64,000 nucleotides of DNA from RUG023 sp900315435 (GCA_902788205.1 CADAJJ010000002.1:45067-109066); one strand, 5' to 3'; shown: positions 53,682 through 62,789, counted from the first letter of the stretch. Translations and numbers: made by a program. The notes: generated by a model not told the origin, from the sequence alone.

Positions 53682-54271
53682 GGATAGTGATCAGCGATAT
53701 TGGCGATGTCCTGCTCGTCTGGCAGGGCGTCATGCGGGATTTCTGCAGGGCGCACCAGATTGACAAGCAGGCGTTCTCCGAATGGTACCGCCACGACTAC
53801 AGCGAGCGCCTGTACCAAGGAGACATCGCCATACGGGATTTCTGGGACGCGGTCGAGAGGCGGTGGCATGTCCGGACCACAGGCGATCCCTTCAGCGACG
53901 CGTTCCAAGGCAGGACGATTGCCGCGGTCAAAACCCTGTTCCTCGAGCTCAAGCGAAAGGGCATCCGGCTGGTCAGCGCCAGCAATACCTACCGTGAGGA
54001 TTGGGAGGCTGACTGGAGAAGCGGGGACATGGAGATCTTCGACGCGCACTACCCCTCCCACCTTCTGGGTCTCTGCAAGCCGCATGTGGCGTATTTCCAG
54101 ACGATTCTGGCGAGAGAGCAGGCCAAAGCCGAGGAATGCCTTTTCATCGACGACCGGACTGAAAATATCGAGGGCGCGCGGAAAGCCGGCATCCCTTCCT
54201 ATCGGTATACGTATGCGGAAGACCCGGACGCGAAGCGGCTCAAACGGTACATTCTTCAGTTCCACACGTAA
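53675..54271 (+). CDS. HAD-superfamily phosphatase (YihX-like)
   Basis: A 198-residue HAD hydrolase. Motif I reads SDIGDVLL, with Gly in place of the second Asp, as in the YihX-type sugar-phosphate phosphatases (FDLGNV). Motif II is SASN, motif III the Lys in LCKPH, and motif IV LFIDDRTENIEGARKAG. It overlaps the GH13 gene's end, so it may dephosphorylate a glucose phosphate made from the released sugar. The next 100 bases end the GC-rich part of the window. Confidence 0.88.
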   Translation: MLRIVISDIGDVLLVWQGVMRDFCRAHQIDKQAFSEWYRHDYSERLYQGDIAIRDFWDAVERRWHVRTTGDPFSDAFQGRTIAAVKTLFLELKRKGIRLVSASNTYREDWEADWRSGDMEIFDAHYPSHLLGLCKPHVAYFQTILAREQAKAEECLFIDDRTENIEGARKAGIPSYRYTYAEDPDAKRLKRYILQFHT

Positions 54272-54364
54272 AAGAACTACGGAGCAATGGATAATTGTGA
54301 CGCATACTGCCATCTTGGGAAAAGGATGGACTATCTCCTTTTTCCATTGAAAATTATCAAGAAT

Positions 54365-54776
54365 CTAAAAGCCCATGGAACTGGACCTGACAGCCCTCTG
54401 GTCTTATGAGTTCCATGCATCCACCATTCGTGATGGCATCATCAAGAATGGAATGCTCTATGGCCAAAACGGCAGTGGCAAAACGAATTTCAGTCTTGCT
54501 CTGGCAGACATCGTCATCCACCTCTCGGACAATTTCAACGCGCCAGACACTTTGCCCGACTTCGCATATGGCGTGAAATGATAATTTCGTCAGATCCTGT
54601 TATCGTTTTCGGTTTGGCAGCCACCAAGCAATCTCCCAATATGGCAAATCAGCAGAACCCATATCGAGCGAAGCGCGTTTGTCCGTGGATGGGTAGACGG
54701 TTTTTTTCTCGATTGAAGGAAATCTCTTCATCGACACGACCGCTTTCCCCATATATCGAGGTGGAACGTTTGGGTT
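54365..54776 (+). pseudogene. AAA15-type ATPase remnant, N-terminal part only
   Basis: The first open piece (54375-54581) reads DLTALWSYEFHASTIRDGII, then NGMLYGQNGSGKTN with an intact Walker A, then LALADIVIHLSDNF, as in AAA15/OLD-like ATPases of defence systems. The sequence then continues in another frame as YRFRFGSHQAISQYGKSAEP and, after a stop, NLFIDTTAFPIYRGGTFG. At least one frameshift and one stop are therefore present, and the rest of the gene (Walker B half) is missing. The expected N-terminal start is also lost. Confidence 0.7.
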
Positions 54777-54992
54777 ATGATCCTATTTGTGTTTGAAGGG
54801 AAGAAACGGGAACCCAGGCTTTCCTGGACTTTGGAAAAACGCTTCTTCTCCCAAGGGCCAGAGGAGCACGCAACATACGCCTTCGGGGACAACATCTATA
54901 ATCTTTGTCAACGAGAGAAATGACCTTTAGGAGAAGATTTGGTGCAGTGCTACAGACCTTTATGAAGCGCGTCACAAGTTCCAACTTCTGAT
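54777..54992 (+). pseudogene. Remnant of the small partner gene of the AAA15 ATPase
   Basis: An ATG at 54777 opens MILFVFEGKKREPRLSWTLE, then KRFFSQGPEEHATYAFGDNI and YNLCQREK before a stop at 54923. The FVFEGKKREP start is like that of the TOPRIM/RloB-like partner proteins that follow AAA15 genes. A change of frame then gives REMTFRRRFGAVLQTFMKR, which looks like a continuation. The usual protein is several times longer, so this is a truncated remnant. Confidence 0.55.
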
Positions 54993-55112
54993 TGTATGGC
55001 AAGGATTATGGTGTCATGGGATACCCCCCAACGCATTCTTTTCTCAACCATCGTTCCGAAGCCAATCCCATAAGGAATTTGTACCCCGACCAATCTCACC
55101 TAAAATCATAGA

Positions 55113-56120
55113 TCACGCATTCATTCTGAGTATCGTCTTTCCTCTGGATTTTCCCTGTCTGACCTTTGCCAGAGCTTCGTTGATCTGGTCCAACGTAAAG
55201 ACCGTATCAATGGATGTCTCTAGGGGATGATCTTTGCCGAACAGCCTGCTTATCTCATCCAGCTGCTTTCCATCCTCATGCACGAAAAGGAAATCATAGG
55301 TCTGCCCTTTTGCTTTTGCCATCCTGTCGTACCTGCTTCCAGCCACTTGGAAAAGGACACGCTGGAAGAATGGCATGCCGCTACGCTTCGCGAATCTTCC
55401 ATTCGGCAGTCCTCTCAGGGATACCAGATTTCCACCCGCTTTCAGTATCTTGAATTCACCTGGGAGCTCCCTGTCGCCGAGTGTGTCAAGGACATGATCT
55501 ACATTTGAGAGAACATCCGCATAGTTTTCTTTTTTATAATCGATGAATTTCTCTGCTCCAAGCTTTAATACGCGCGCTTCGTTTTCTCCGCTTCCGTTGG
55601 TGTACACATGCAGTCCAAGGCTTCGGGCAACGGGAATCGCCATCGCGCCGAGGCTTCCGGTCCCTCCGGAGATAAACACCGACTCACCGGGTTTCACCTG
55701 CATGATCTCAAAGGCCTGCATCGCGGTGAGCGCCGTGAGCGGAACGCTTGCGGCTTCTTCATAGGACAGATAATACGGAATTTGTGCAAGCGCGGACTCT
55801 CTGACTGCCGCATATTCTGCAAATGCGCCGATCTTAGCAAGCGGCATTCTCCCGTAGACCCTGTCCCCGGGTTTGAAACGGGAAACCCTGTTCCCGGCCT
55901 TTTCCACTATACCGGCAAACTCATTTCCCATTACAAGCGGCACTTTATACGGCACGATCAGCTTCACCTCGCCACGGATAATCATGTTATCCAAGGGGTT
56001 GACAGCTGCCGCAATGATTTTGACGAGAACTTCATCATCTTCCGGAACCGGGACAGGTATCTCCCGGAGTTCAAGGTCCGTACCATTCTTATGGTAACGA
56101 GAAAGTACTGCTGCTCTCAT
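55113..56120 (-). CDS. Zinc-independent NADP oxidoreductase of the quinone reductase group
   Basis: A 335-residue medium-chain dehydrogenase/reductase. The GroES-like N-terminal half holds NPLDNMIIRGEVK and MGNEFAGIVEKAG; the Rossmann part holds SVFISGGTGSLGAMAIPVARSLG. The zinc ligands of alcohol dehydrogenases are absent, which fits the quinone/enone reductase branch. It probably reduces reactive electrophiles or quinones with NADPH. The start overlaps the Rrf2 gene's stop by four bases. It is the last gene of the nitroreductase-Rrf2 operon. Confidence 0.9.
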   Translation of the reverse strand: MRAAVLSRYHKNGTDLELREIPVPVPEDDEVLVKIIAAAVNPLDNMIIRGEVKLIVPYKVPLVMGNEFAGIVEKAGNRVSRFKPGDRVYGRMPLAKIGAFAEYAAVRESALAQIPYYLSYEEAASVPLTALTAMQAFEIMQVKPGESVFISGGTGSLGAMAIPVARSLGLHVYTNGSGENEARVLKLGAEKFIDYKKENYADVLSNVDHVLDTLGDRELPGEFKILKAGGNLVSLRGLPNGRFAKRSGMPFFQRVLFQVAGSRYDRMAKAKGQTYDFLFVHEDGKQLDEISRLFGKDHPLETSIDTVFTLDQINEALAKVRQGKSRGKTILRMNA

Positions 56121-56626
56121 TCGTATTCCCCTGTTTTTCGTTTATTTTCCGAGATATCTTCGGTCATCTTATTGTCCGGAGCGACACTGCCTGCCGTCTC
56201 CATATTTTTTGCAATGCGCTGACGCATATGCTCGATGCAGTCCGCGAGGGTCAACACCTGCAGTCTTTTTTCCACGCTTTCTTCCAAATCATGGAACATA
56301 CTGCATAAAACCGGGCGGATAGTATGCCCGACAATGCAGGCATCATTCGGGTTCTGGTGTATGTCAAACAGATGCAAGGCATCTGTCTCCATAACCGCCC
56401 TGTATAGAGAAAGGAGCGTGATATCTTCCGGTTCTTTTGTCATACGAAAACCGCTGATGCCCCGATGACCCTCGATGATCCCGACCTTGCTGAGCCGGGT
56501 CGTCAGTTTCCGGATATAGCTCGCGTTGGTCCCGACACTGGCTGCAATCTGATCGGAGTTCATTGGTGTCTCAGATTCAGAGATCAGAATCAGCATATGA
56601 ATAGCTGAAGAAAACCGAGTGTCCAT
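56117..56626 (-). CDS. Rrf2-family transcriptional regulator
   Basis: A 169-residue Rrf2 protein with a winged helix (MNSDQIAASVGTNASYIRKLTTRLSKVGIIEGHRG) and a shorter wing (GFRMTKEPEDITLLSLYRAV). Two cysteines in CIVGHTIRPVLCSMF are present, but not the three-Cys cluster of IscR or NsrR, so it is closer to the YwnA type and may respond to redox or electrophiles. It lies between the nitroreductase and the oxidoreductase genes, and probably binds the palindromes at 57468-57500. Confidence 0.92.
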   Translation of the reverse strand: MDTRFSSAIHMLILISESETPMNSDQIAASVGTNASYIRKLTTRLSKVGIIEGHRGISGFRMTKEPEDITLLSLYRAVMETDALHLFDIHQNPNDACIVGHTIRPVLCSMFHDLEESVEKRLQVLTLADCIEHMRQRIAKNMETAGSVAPDNKMTEDISENKRKTGEYE

Positions 56627-56628
56627 GA

Positions 56629-57444
56629 TTACGCCTCCAGCACATAAGTGGCTATGTACTCTGTATCTTCTGCCGTCACGATGCCGGGATCAGACTGGAT
56701 GATCCTGCCTTTTAATCCGCTTTCTTCGGCAGTGATTTCGAAATGGCAGAGCGCGATTCCCATATCTACCTTCTGGATATCCCCTGTCTGGCCCTTGTCG
56801 TATCCCTTTGTTTTCTTTTCATAAAAATGAACGCTTTTCTTCTCCACAACGGCTCTCCATGGCTGCTTGTTCGTCGCCGACGGAGCCAGACGGACCATTG
56901 CAAGAGGCAGCTTCCATATCCCGGCATCCGCTTCGGACAGCGGCGTCCTGAAATCTTCTTGGAAAAAGAGCTCTTCAAACGGCGCACGGCTGTCTGATTT
57001 TAAGCCTTTCCGCATCATTATCTCACGAAGAGAGCGCTTTTCTGCCGCATACCCGAGAGGCGTTACCGCAGGCATCACCTCATCATCCGACAGATGAAGC
57101 GCCCTTTCAAAGGCTTTGCGGTCAATGGTTGCCGCAAGCCAGACCGTCCCAAGTCCAAGCGAAGTCGCATAGAGGATAAACTTCTCAAAGGCATAACCGA
57201 AGGAAACCTCCGCATTCTCCTGTTTCCTGAATCTACCGGCAACATAGGTATCGGCTCCCAGAACCACCGGACTGCTTACCCCGTCTTTTCTGGTGTCAAG
57301 GATTGTAAAGGTAATGGGTACACCGAAAAGGCCGGTGTCCTCCTGCAGAAAATTCTTCACCAGATGCATGGTCTGTTCGGGAATCTTCTTCTTCTCAAAG
57401 GTTCTTACACTTTTTCTCAGTCCGATCACTTCTGCACGCATCAT
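56629..57444 (-). CDS. Nitroreductase-family protein
   Basis: A 271-residue FMN-dependent oxidoreductase of the nitroreductase fold (TM1586-like branch). It has GLRKSVRTFEKKKIPEQT near the start, LYATSLGLGTVWLAATIDRK and PLGYAAEKRSLREIM in the middle, and LPLAMVRLAPSATNKQPWRAVVEK near residue 190. The order of these motifs, with the SxTNxQPW late, is a mark of this branch. GAGG lies upstream of the ATG. It begins the operon with Rrf2 and the quinone-reductase-like enzyme, and may detoxify quinones or nitro compounds. Confidence 0.9.
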   Translation of the reverse strand: MMRAEVIGLRKSVRTFEKKKIPEQTMHLVKNFLQEDTGLFGVPITFTILDTRKDGVSSPVVLGADTYVAGRFRKQENAEVSFGYAFEKFILYATSLGLGTVWLAATIDRKAFERALHLSDDEVMPAVTPLGYAAEKRSLREIMMRKGLKSDSRAPFEELFFQEDFRTPLSEADAGIWKLPLAMVRLAPSATNKQPWRAVVEKKSVHFYEKKTKGYDKGQTGDIQKVDMGIALCHFEITAEESGLKGRIIQSDPGIVTAEDTEYIATYVLEA

Positions 57445-57467
57445 AAACCTCGAACAAGCATGTATTA

Positions 57468-57500
57468 GTATCTGTTACAGATACATTAACAGATATACAT
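57468..57500. promoter_or_regulatory. Probable Rrf2 operator of the nitroreductase operon
   Basis: GTATCTGTTACAGATAC (57468-57484) is a perfect inverted repeat with a one-base centre. It is followed at once by a third half-site (AACAGATATAC). The block lies 24-56 bases before the nitroreductase ATG, a good place for a repressor. The Rrf2 protein of the operon is the likely binder. Confidence 0.6.
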
Positions 57501-57539
57501 TATTTTCTCAATAGAAAACACTGAATTCGGAACTTTCCA

Positions 57540-57758
57540 TGATATCTGCCACGGAAACAATTCCCATATGCATATCCATCGCCGGTCCTATGCGTTTCTG
57601 CCTTTCCAACCTTAAACGGATTTCTGGAGGGATGCTGTTTTCAGCTCTTCAAAATAGGTTTTCTCTGTTTCCTTTGTATCCGTCACAACCAGATAGTAGC
57701 CAAGTACGGGATTCCTCGTGGCGAACCGGCCATTTCTGTCCCTGCGTTTACTTGCCAT
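57540..57758 (-). pseudogene. RloB-like gene remnant
   Basis: The frame from an ATG at 57758 reads MASKRRDRNGRFATRNPVLG, then YYLVVTDTKETEKTYFEELK, as at the start of RloB proteins (TOPRIM-like). It then loses frame at GAAAAC: the stated frame ends at 57612, while a shifted frame continues SIPPEIRLRLERQKR, the expected family sequence. The rest of the gene is missing. In its present form it is fused in frame to the end of the ATPase remnant. Confidence 0.7.
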
Positions 57759-58904
57759 CCTTGCCACCCCTTTCATCATAACCAACGGTTTGCGAGCGGG
57801 AATGCCGCCATAACTCCCAATCAGGGAATTCTTCGCGATGGCTTCGTTCCGACGGATCTTCCTCCCCTCCTCATCCTGGAAATCAGCAACAGAGCACAAG
57901 GAGGAAACGCCATCTCGGTTCTTGTCCGTAATCCAAAGTTCATCTCTCCGCAACAATGTATTTGAATACTGCCACACATCATGACTTGTCAGAATCAGCT
58001 GAACATGATTGATGTTGATTTCCGGCGTCAGAAAAGACAGGATGATGTTCCTCACCAGAAGAGGATGCAGACGATCGTTCAGCTCATCGACAAACATGAC
58101 ACTGCCATGATCCAAGACATATTCATACAACGCAAGCATCTTTCTGGTGCCACTGGATTCGTTTCCTAACAGAATGCTCTGCAAGCCGCTTCCATCCGTC
58201 AGTTTATGAATCGTGTGGTTTACATACGACTTTCCAAAGAGATCCTCATCCATCCTCTCTTCGATCTCAAAATCAACAATCGACTCCCAAAAGGGGGGAA
58301 ATGTAGTTCAGGACATTTCTCTGGACTGCACGATCCGTGTAACAAAACCAGCAGGCAAATCGCTTGCCCTAGAGAACTCCCAGATGAACCGTTTCATTGT
58401 TTGCGAACCAACCGTACACGGAGGCAAGCAGAGCGATATTCAGCTTCGCTCCAAGAGAAAGCGCCAGCGTCTCCTTTTGAAGGACTTCCTTCAGAGCAAG
58501 AGAGGCTCTTCTCTCGAGCCCCTCCGCTTCCATTTTTCTCCCTTCTTGCGGAAAAAATCGTCCGGTATTCCGACCGGGAAGTCTTCGCCATGGCATACAG
58601 CCATTCTTCGAGAATCTCTGTACCTTGGCTCGTCCATCAGCATTGACCACAGAGGGCACCTCGGATATCGAGGACTCGTTTCGGCTTTTCCGATCAAACA
58701 GATATGGTGTCACTCGTGGTATTTCACTGGTCCTTCGTCCACTATCTCCTCCATAAATGAATTCACCACATAATTCCGCATGAAGGAAAAGGCACTATAC
58801 ACATTCCTATAAGCGTAAAAACGGAACAGTGAAAAAGTTCTATTGCACAACGACTGGCCCGATGATAGCAGCGAACATCGGTTACACAATTGCTGTTCGT
58901 TCAA
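57759..58904 (-). pseudogene. AAA15-type ATPase (RloA-like), broken by several frameshifts
   Basis: Pieces in different frames can be read in order. NVYSAFSFMRNYVVNSFMEE is followed by IVDEGPVKYHE and a stop at 58710. TPYLFDRKSRNESSISEV comes next in another frame, then LYAMAKTSRSEYRTIF in a third, then KEVLQKETLALSLGAKLNI and ALLASVYGWFANN up to a stop at 58369. The C-terminal half is open from 58253 (GNESSGTRKMLALYEYVLD, Walker B VMFVDELND, LTSHD, ELWITDKNRDG). The Walker A segment is not recognised. Order and content match the AAA15 ATPases found with RloB. Confidence 0.75.
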
Positions 58905-59165
58905 TCGAAACTTTGCACTGCTTCGTTACAAGTTACAAGTTTGGAAAGAATAGAAATAGATGGCTCAGTTTTTTTGCTCACGCTGACGCAGACAACACAG
59001 CTTTTTCTCTTTCAATCAAGAACGTTGAGAGAAATCTTTGGCCCCATATTCGTCAGCACGTATTCTACGAGGAAGAACCATTTCTTTAAAATCGATTCCC
59101 TTGGAAAAGAACCTGCACCACTCACTATACAATGAATGGTACAGGAAAAATAACGAGGACACAGT
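58905..59165. other. Intergenic stretch behind the TRAP operon
   Basis: An AT-rich stretch between the ATPase remnant and the end of the DctQ gene. Small frames on both strands have no SD and no recognisable content. It may still hold the lost N-terminal region of the ATPase gene. No terminator with a T run was picked out. Confidence 0.4.
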
Positions 59166-59681
59166 TTATACAGTCTTTTTTCTGAAACAAACAAACTTTT
59201 CGCAATCTACAATCAAATCACGCAAAGTGTAGCAGCTCATGATGAACGAGTTCAATGGCATGCATAGATAAAACCAGCGCTTTTGAATATGCATTTCCTG
59301 GGTCAATTGCCGAGCCCCCATCATCAGCACCATGCTGTAATAGCACAGAGCAATAAGGAAAATCAAGCTAACGATGTCGCAGAACATGTTCAGGATATTT
59401 ATCCATCGTATTTCCTTGAATTTCATCTGTAACAAGTCAACCGTAAAGTGAGCCTTATCCCTACAAAGAATTGAAGCTGTAGTCATGATCATCCAAGCAA
59501 ACAACATCTCCACGAGCTCGTCAAACCAACCCATCGAAAAGTTCGGCAGATTCTTCAGCAACGGAATCCAACGGAAAAACACATTCGCCATCAGGATAAC
59601 GAATAAACCGACAAAACAGGCAAGCCCGACAACCTTCAAAATCTTCGCGAGAGCGGTATCAATCAAACGTAATACTTTCAT
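59166..59681 (-). CDS. dctQ: TRAP transporter small membrane subunit
   Basis: A 171-residue DctQ-type protein with four membrane spans. FFRWIPLLKNLPNFSMGWFDELVEMLFAWM matches the conserved region, with the Glu-Glu pair in the second span. I use the ATG at 59681 (MKVLRLIDTALAKIL), with AAGGGGAAG upstream; it overlaps the end of the large subunit by 12 bases ahead of it in the operon. It works with DctM and DctP to take up an organic acid using an ion gradient. Confidence 0.92.
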   Translation of the reverse strand: MKVLRLIDTALAKILKVVGLACFVGLFVILMANVFFRWIPLLKNLPNFSMGWFDELVEMLFAWMIMTTASILCRDKAHFTVDLLQMKFKEIRWINILNMFCDIVSLIFLIALCYYSMVLMMGARQLTQEMHIQKRWFYLCMPLNSFIMSCYTLRDLIVDCEKFVCFRKKTV

Positions 59682-59691
59682 ACACTTCCCC

Positions 59692-60969
59692 TTAGGCAAA
59701 CATGCTCGGCAACCACAGCGTAAAGGCGGGACAGAAAGCGCAAACAAGCAGGACAATGGTAATACCGATAACGTAAGGCAACACCGCTTTTGAAAGACTA
59801 ATCAAATCCACGCCACAGATACTGGAGACCGCATATAGACTCATCCCAACCGGTGGAGTCAGCAAACCAATCATACTCGCCAAAACCATCACGATACCGA
59901 ACTGGACTGGATCCACGCCTATACGGGTAACAATCGGCATGAAAATAGGAGTCGCGATAAGGATGACTGCTGTTCCTTCGATAAACAAGCCAAGCACGAG
60001 CAACACGAAGATAATAATCAACATCAACACCACAGGATTGTTCGAGATGCTCGTCATTCCACCAATGATGACATCAGGAATTTTCTGGTGTTGGAGGAAA
60101 TAAGCAAGGAAATTCGCGACAGCAATGATGTACAGCGTCTTCACACTCTGAATCATCGACGTATACAATGTCTCCCTGAAATTCTTCCAGTTCAGCTCAT
60201 GGTAAACGATGCCGAGAATGCACGCATAAGCGCATGCGACAACGGCTGCTTCGGTCGGGGTGAACAAACCTCCCCAGATGCCTCCGATGATGATCACGAC
60301 CGTAAACAGCGAAGGAACCGCATCCAAGAAATAGCGAAACCGAAGGTTCCATGGCATCTTCGGTTGCACGGGAAAATGGCGTTTCTTGCTGACGAAATAG
60401 ACAGAAATCGCCATAGCGACTGCCATCATCAATCCAGGGATAAAGCCAGCCATGAACATCTTGCCCACCGAAACACTAGTGATTGACGCATACACGACCA
60501 TCGGAATCGATGGAGGAATGACAGGCCCTATTGTAGAGGATGCTGCGGTAATACCAGCGCTAAACGTATGGTCGAAACCAGCATCGTCCATTGCCTTCAT
60601 TTCAATGACTCCAAGACCAGCAGCATCGGCGACCGCTGCGCCACTCATTCCAGAGAAAATGACCGAGGAGAAAATATTCACCTGAGCAAGACCGCCCGGC
60701 CAGTGGCCACAGACAGCTTGCGCAAACTTGAAAATCCTGTCAGTGATTCCGCCGTTGTTCATCAAATTTCCTGCCAACAAAAAGAACGGAATGGCCAACA
60801 TAGTAAAGCTCGTTGTTCCTACGTAGATACGCTGAGCCATGACTGGTAGGAATGCCCCTTGCCCGAGCGCGGCAAAAACGCTCATTGAGGTCATGCCCAT
60901 GGCTGAGGCGACTGGAACACCGATAACCATTAGGCCGACAAGCAACACACATACAATCAATGCAACCAT
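59692..60969 (-). CDS. dctM: TRAP transporter large membrane subunit
   Basis: A 425-residue DctM-type protein with about 12 spans. It has MGIPVASAMGMTSM-like start (VIGVPVASAMG), PFFLLAGNLMNNGGITDRIFKFA, GMSGAAVADAAGLG, and the conserved TPPVGMSLYAVSSI near the end. It lies between the binding protein and the small subunit. The order DctP-DctM-DctQ is less common than DctP-DctQ-DctM. Confidence 0.95.
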   Translation of the reverse strand: MVALIVCVLLVGLMVIGVPVASAMGMTSMSVFAALGQGAFLPVMAQRIYVGTTSFTMLAIPFFLLAGNLMNNGGITDRIFKFAQAVCGHWPGGLAQVNIFSSVIFSGMSGAAVADAAGLGVIEMKAMDDAGFDHTFSAGITAASSTIGPVIPPSIPMVVYASITSVSVGKMFMAGFIPGLMMAVAMAISVYFVSKKRHFPVQPKMPWNLRFRYFLDAVPSLFTVVIIIGGIWGGLFTPTEAAVVACAYACILGIVYHELNWKNFRETLYTSMIQSVKTLYIIAVANFLAYFLQHQKIPDVIIGGMTSISNNPVVLMLIIIFVLLVLGLFIEGTAVILIATPIFMPIVTRIGVDPVQFGIVMVLASMIGLLTPPVGMSLYAVSSICGVDLISLSKAVLPYVIGITIVLLVCAFCPAFTLWLPSMFA

Positions 60970-61036
60970 AAACCCCTTGCCCTCCGATAAAAACAGGGTG
61001 GGAAGCTTACCACCTCCTACCCTGTATCAAGATTCC

Positions 61037-62080
61037 TTACTTCTTGCTCGGCCTCTTCTCGTCGACCATCTTCAGGAAGGTGTCAATATAAGACTGATTA
61101 CCAACATAGTTCGCAATCGCCTTATACGATGGCTCCATCTTCTCTTGGAATAGTTTGGTATCAGGATATGTCACTTGCATACCCTTCTCTTCCAGTTTCT
61201 TGATGTAGTCAGCATCACTGTTCTGAATCAAGCTTCTCATCGTCTGGGCAGCATTCTTACTCTCCTCAGTGATAATCTGCTTCTGTTCGTCAGTCAGTTT
61301 TGCCCATGTCTTCTTGGAGATGACCAAGTTCATGGAGTTGTAGACGTGGTTCGTGATAGCCAGATACTTCTGGGTCTCATAGAACTTCTGTGTGTAAATT
61401 ACGGCAACAGGGTTCTCCTGTCCGTCAACGACACCAGTCAGCAGAGACTGGTACAGCTCGTTGAACGCGATAGCGGTAACTTCCGCACCAAGGGCTTCCA
61501 TACAACTCTTTAGCTGAATCTCACCCGGAGTTCTCATTTTTAAGCCCTTCACATCATCCGGTGTATTGATTGGATGTTTGCTGTTCGTCATGCTTCTGAA
61601 TCCGTAGTCCCAGCTACCCAAATAGACAAGTCCTTGAGAATCAAGGTCATCCTTGACCCAGTCAAAGAACGGTCCATCCAGAACGTCATACGCATGCTGG
61701 TAGTTTTCAAAGACAAACGGCATCATGACCGTTGCAAACTTCGGGGAATATTTACCCAACGATCCCTGGGTCCCAAGTGACATATCAACAGCACCAAGAA
61801 TGGTTTGCTCAAGCATATCATCAGGAGCACCGAGGGTATTGTTCGGATATACATCAATATGAATTGCTCCGCCAGTTCGTTTCTCGACATTTTCCGCAAA
61901 CTGCTTGGCAGCGATGGCTCCAGGGTGATCCTCGGCAGCATAGTGTGCCAGCTTCATGTTGATTACAGGCTTCGACGTGCTAGAAGAACCAGATGCCGGA
62001 GTAGTTTCTTTTCCTCCCTGTGCAAAAGCGCATGCCATCGTCACAGTCAGTACTGTCAGAATACTCAAAACTTTTCTCAT
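61037..62080 (-). CDS. dctP: TRAP transporter substrate-binding protein
   Basis: A 347-residue DctP-type binding protein. The signal peptide is MRKVLSILTVLTVTMACAFA, then QGGKETTPASGSS, the same style as the ABC binding proteins of the window. The Arg that grips the substrate carboxylate is expected in GLKMRTPGEIQLKSCMEALGA, and SLLTGVVDGQENPVAVIY is another family mark. The ATG at 62080 has AAGGAGA upstream; the frame is open six codons more. The substrate is likely a sugar acid or other carboxylate. Confidence 0.94.
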   Translation of the reverse strand: MRKVLSILTVLTVTMACAFAQGGKETTPASGSSSTSKPVINMKLAHYAAEDHPGAIAAKQFAENVEKRTGGAIHIDVYPNNTLGAPDDMLEQTILGAVDMSLGTQGSLGKYSPKFATVMMPFVFENYQHAYDVLDGPFFDWVKDDLDSQGLVYLGSWDYGFRSMTNSKHPINTPDDVKGLKMRTPGEIQLKSCMEALGAEVTAIAFNELYQSLLTGVVDGQENPVAVIYTQKFYETQKYLAITNHVYNSMNLVISKKTWAKLTDEQKQIITEESKNAAQTMRSLIQNSDADYIKKLEEKGMQVTYPDTKLFQEKMEPSYKAIANYVGNQSYIDTFLKMVDEKRPSKK

Positions 62081-62127
62081 ACACTCTCCTTTTGTCACTC
62101 TCCAAAAGTGGAAAACATGTCAGTTAT

Positions 62128-62616
62128 TCAGTCTTTTTTCTCATTGGCTTTGAGAATCGCCTCCACTACTCCCTTGAACCAAGTCGGAACCTTCGTGTCA
62201 ACCTTGTTTGCGGGGTAATGGCCGTTTGCATCCGGCATTGTTCCGTATTTTTTCATGCGCTCAACATGACCACCTTTGTCATAGCGGGGCGGAGAGAAAA
62301 TATCGATGCCCTTAAAACCTGTCAGGGTCTTGCCTCCATGGGGAACGTTGGAAGGATGCACACAGACATCACCAGCCACCATGTGGACTGTCTTGCCACC
62401 AATCACATGCTCCTCTGTTCCTTCAAGCATAATCAGAATCTGTTCTGCCTCATGACTATGCATTGGGAATGTCGCCCCCGGAGGATTCTGAATGAAACTA
62501 ATCTGGATGTTTTCTCCCAGAATGAACTGCGTGACAATTCCTTCTTTCTCTACAAGTGGAGTGAAGGGAAGATCATCGATGTGATAGATATACTGTTTGT
62601 CGTCTTCTTTCTCCAT
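62128..62616 (-). CDS. Cupin-domain protein of the TRAP operon
   Basis: A 162-residue single-cupin protein. The two metal motifs are visible: FPMHSHEAEQILIMLEGTEEHVIGG (His-x-His and Glu) and VCVHPSNVPHGG. Cupins of this size are often sugar-acid isomerases, such as KduI/pectin-degradation proteins, or binding proteins. It is the first gene of the TRAP operon, which suggests it acts on the same carboxylate. I use the ATG at 62616 because AAGGAG is nine bases before it; the ATG three codons earlier sits directly on the SD. Confidence 0.85.
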   Translation of the reverse strand: MEKEDDKQYIYHIDDLPFTPLVEKEGIVTQFILGENIQISFIQNPPGATFPMHSHEAEQILIMLEGTEEHVIGGKTVHMVAGDVCVHPSNVPHGGKTLTGFKGIDIFSPPRYDKGGHVERMKKYGTMPDANGHYPANKVDTKVPTWFKGVVEAILKANEKKD

Positions 62617-62648
62617 GAAGCCCATCTCCTTTAATTTTTGATATTTTC

Positions 62649-62676
62649 ATCATAGAGCAACCACGAAGGTTGTCAA
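62649..62676 (-). promoter_or_regulatory. Promoter of the cupin-TRAP operon
   Basis: On the minus strand TTGACA (62676-62671), a 16-base spacer and TATGAT (62654-62649) make a near-consensus promoter 33 bases before the cupin ATG. TTGTCAACAA at 62670-62679 overlaps the -35 box and resembles the operator half-sites nearby. Confidence 0.7.
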
Positions 62677-62691
62677 CAAAAATTTGTATTT

Positions 62692-62703
62692 CTTGTATGC
62701 AAG
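62692..62703. promoter_or_regulatory. Probable GntR operator, copy 1
   Basis: CTTGTATGCAAG is a near-palindrome, and together with its flanks ATTTCTTGTATGCAAGTT it repeats almost exactly at 62784-62803. The TTGTATACAA-like core is common for FadR-subfamily GntR proteins. It lies just upstream of the TRAP promoter. Confidence 0.6.
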
Positions 62704-62789
62704 TTATGCTTATATATAAGTTACAAAACCATATAAAATTTTCTTTTTACCTTTTAATATATCTTAATAGCAATATTATAAAAAGATTT

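Noticed and set aside
58829..59089. 86-codon plus-strand frame beside the ATPase remnant
   Set aside because: It overlaps decayed minus-strand coding sequence, has no SD and no recognisable family.
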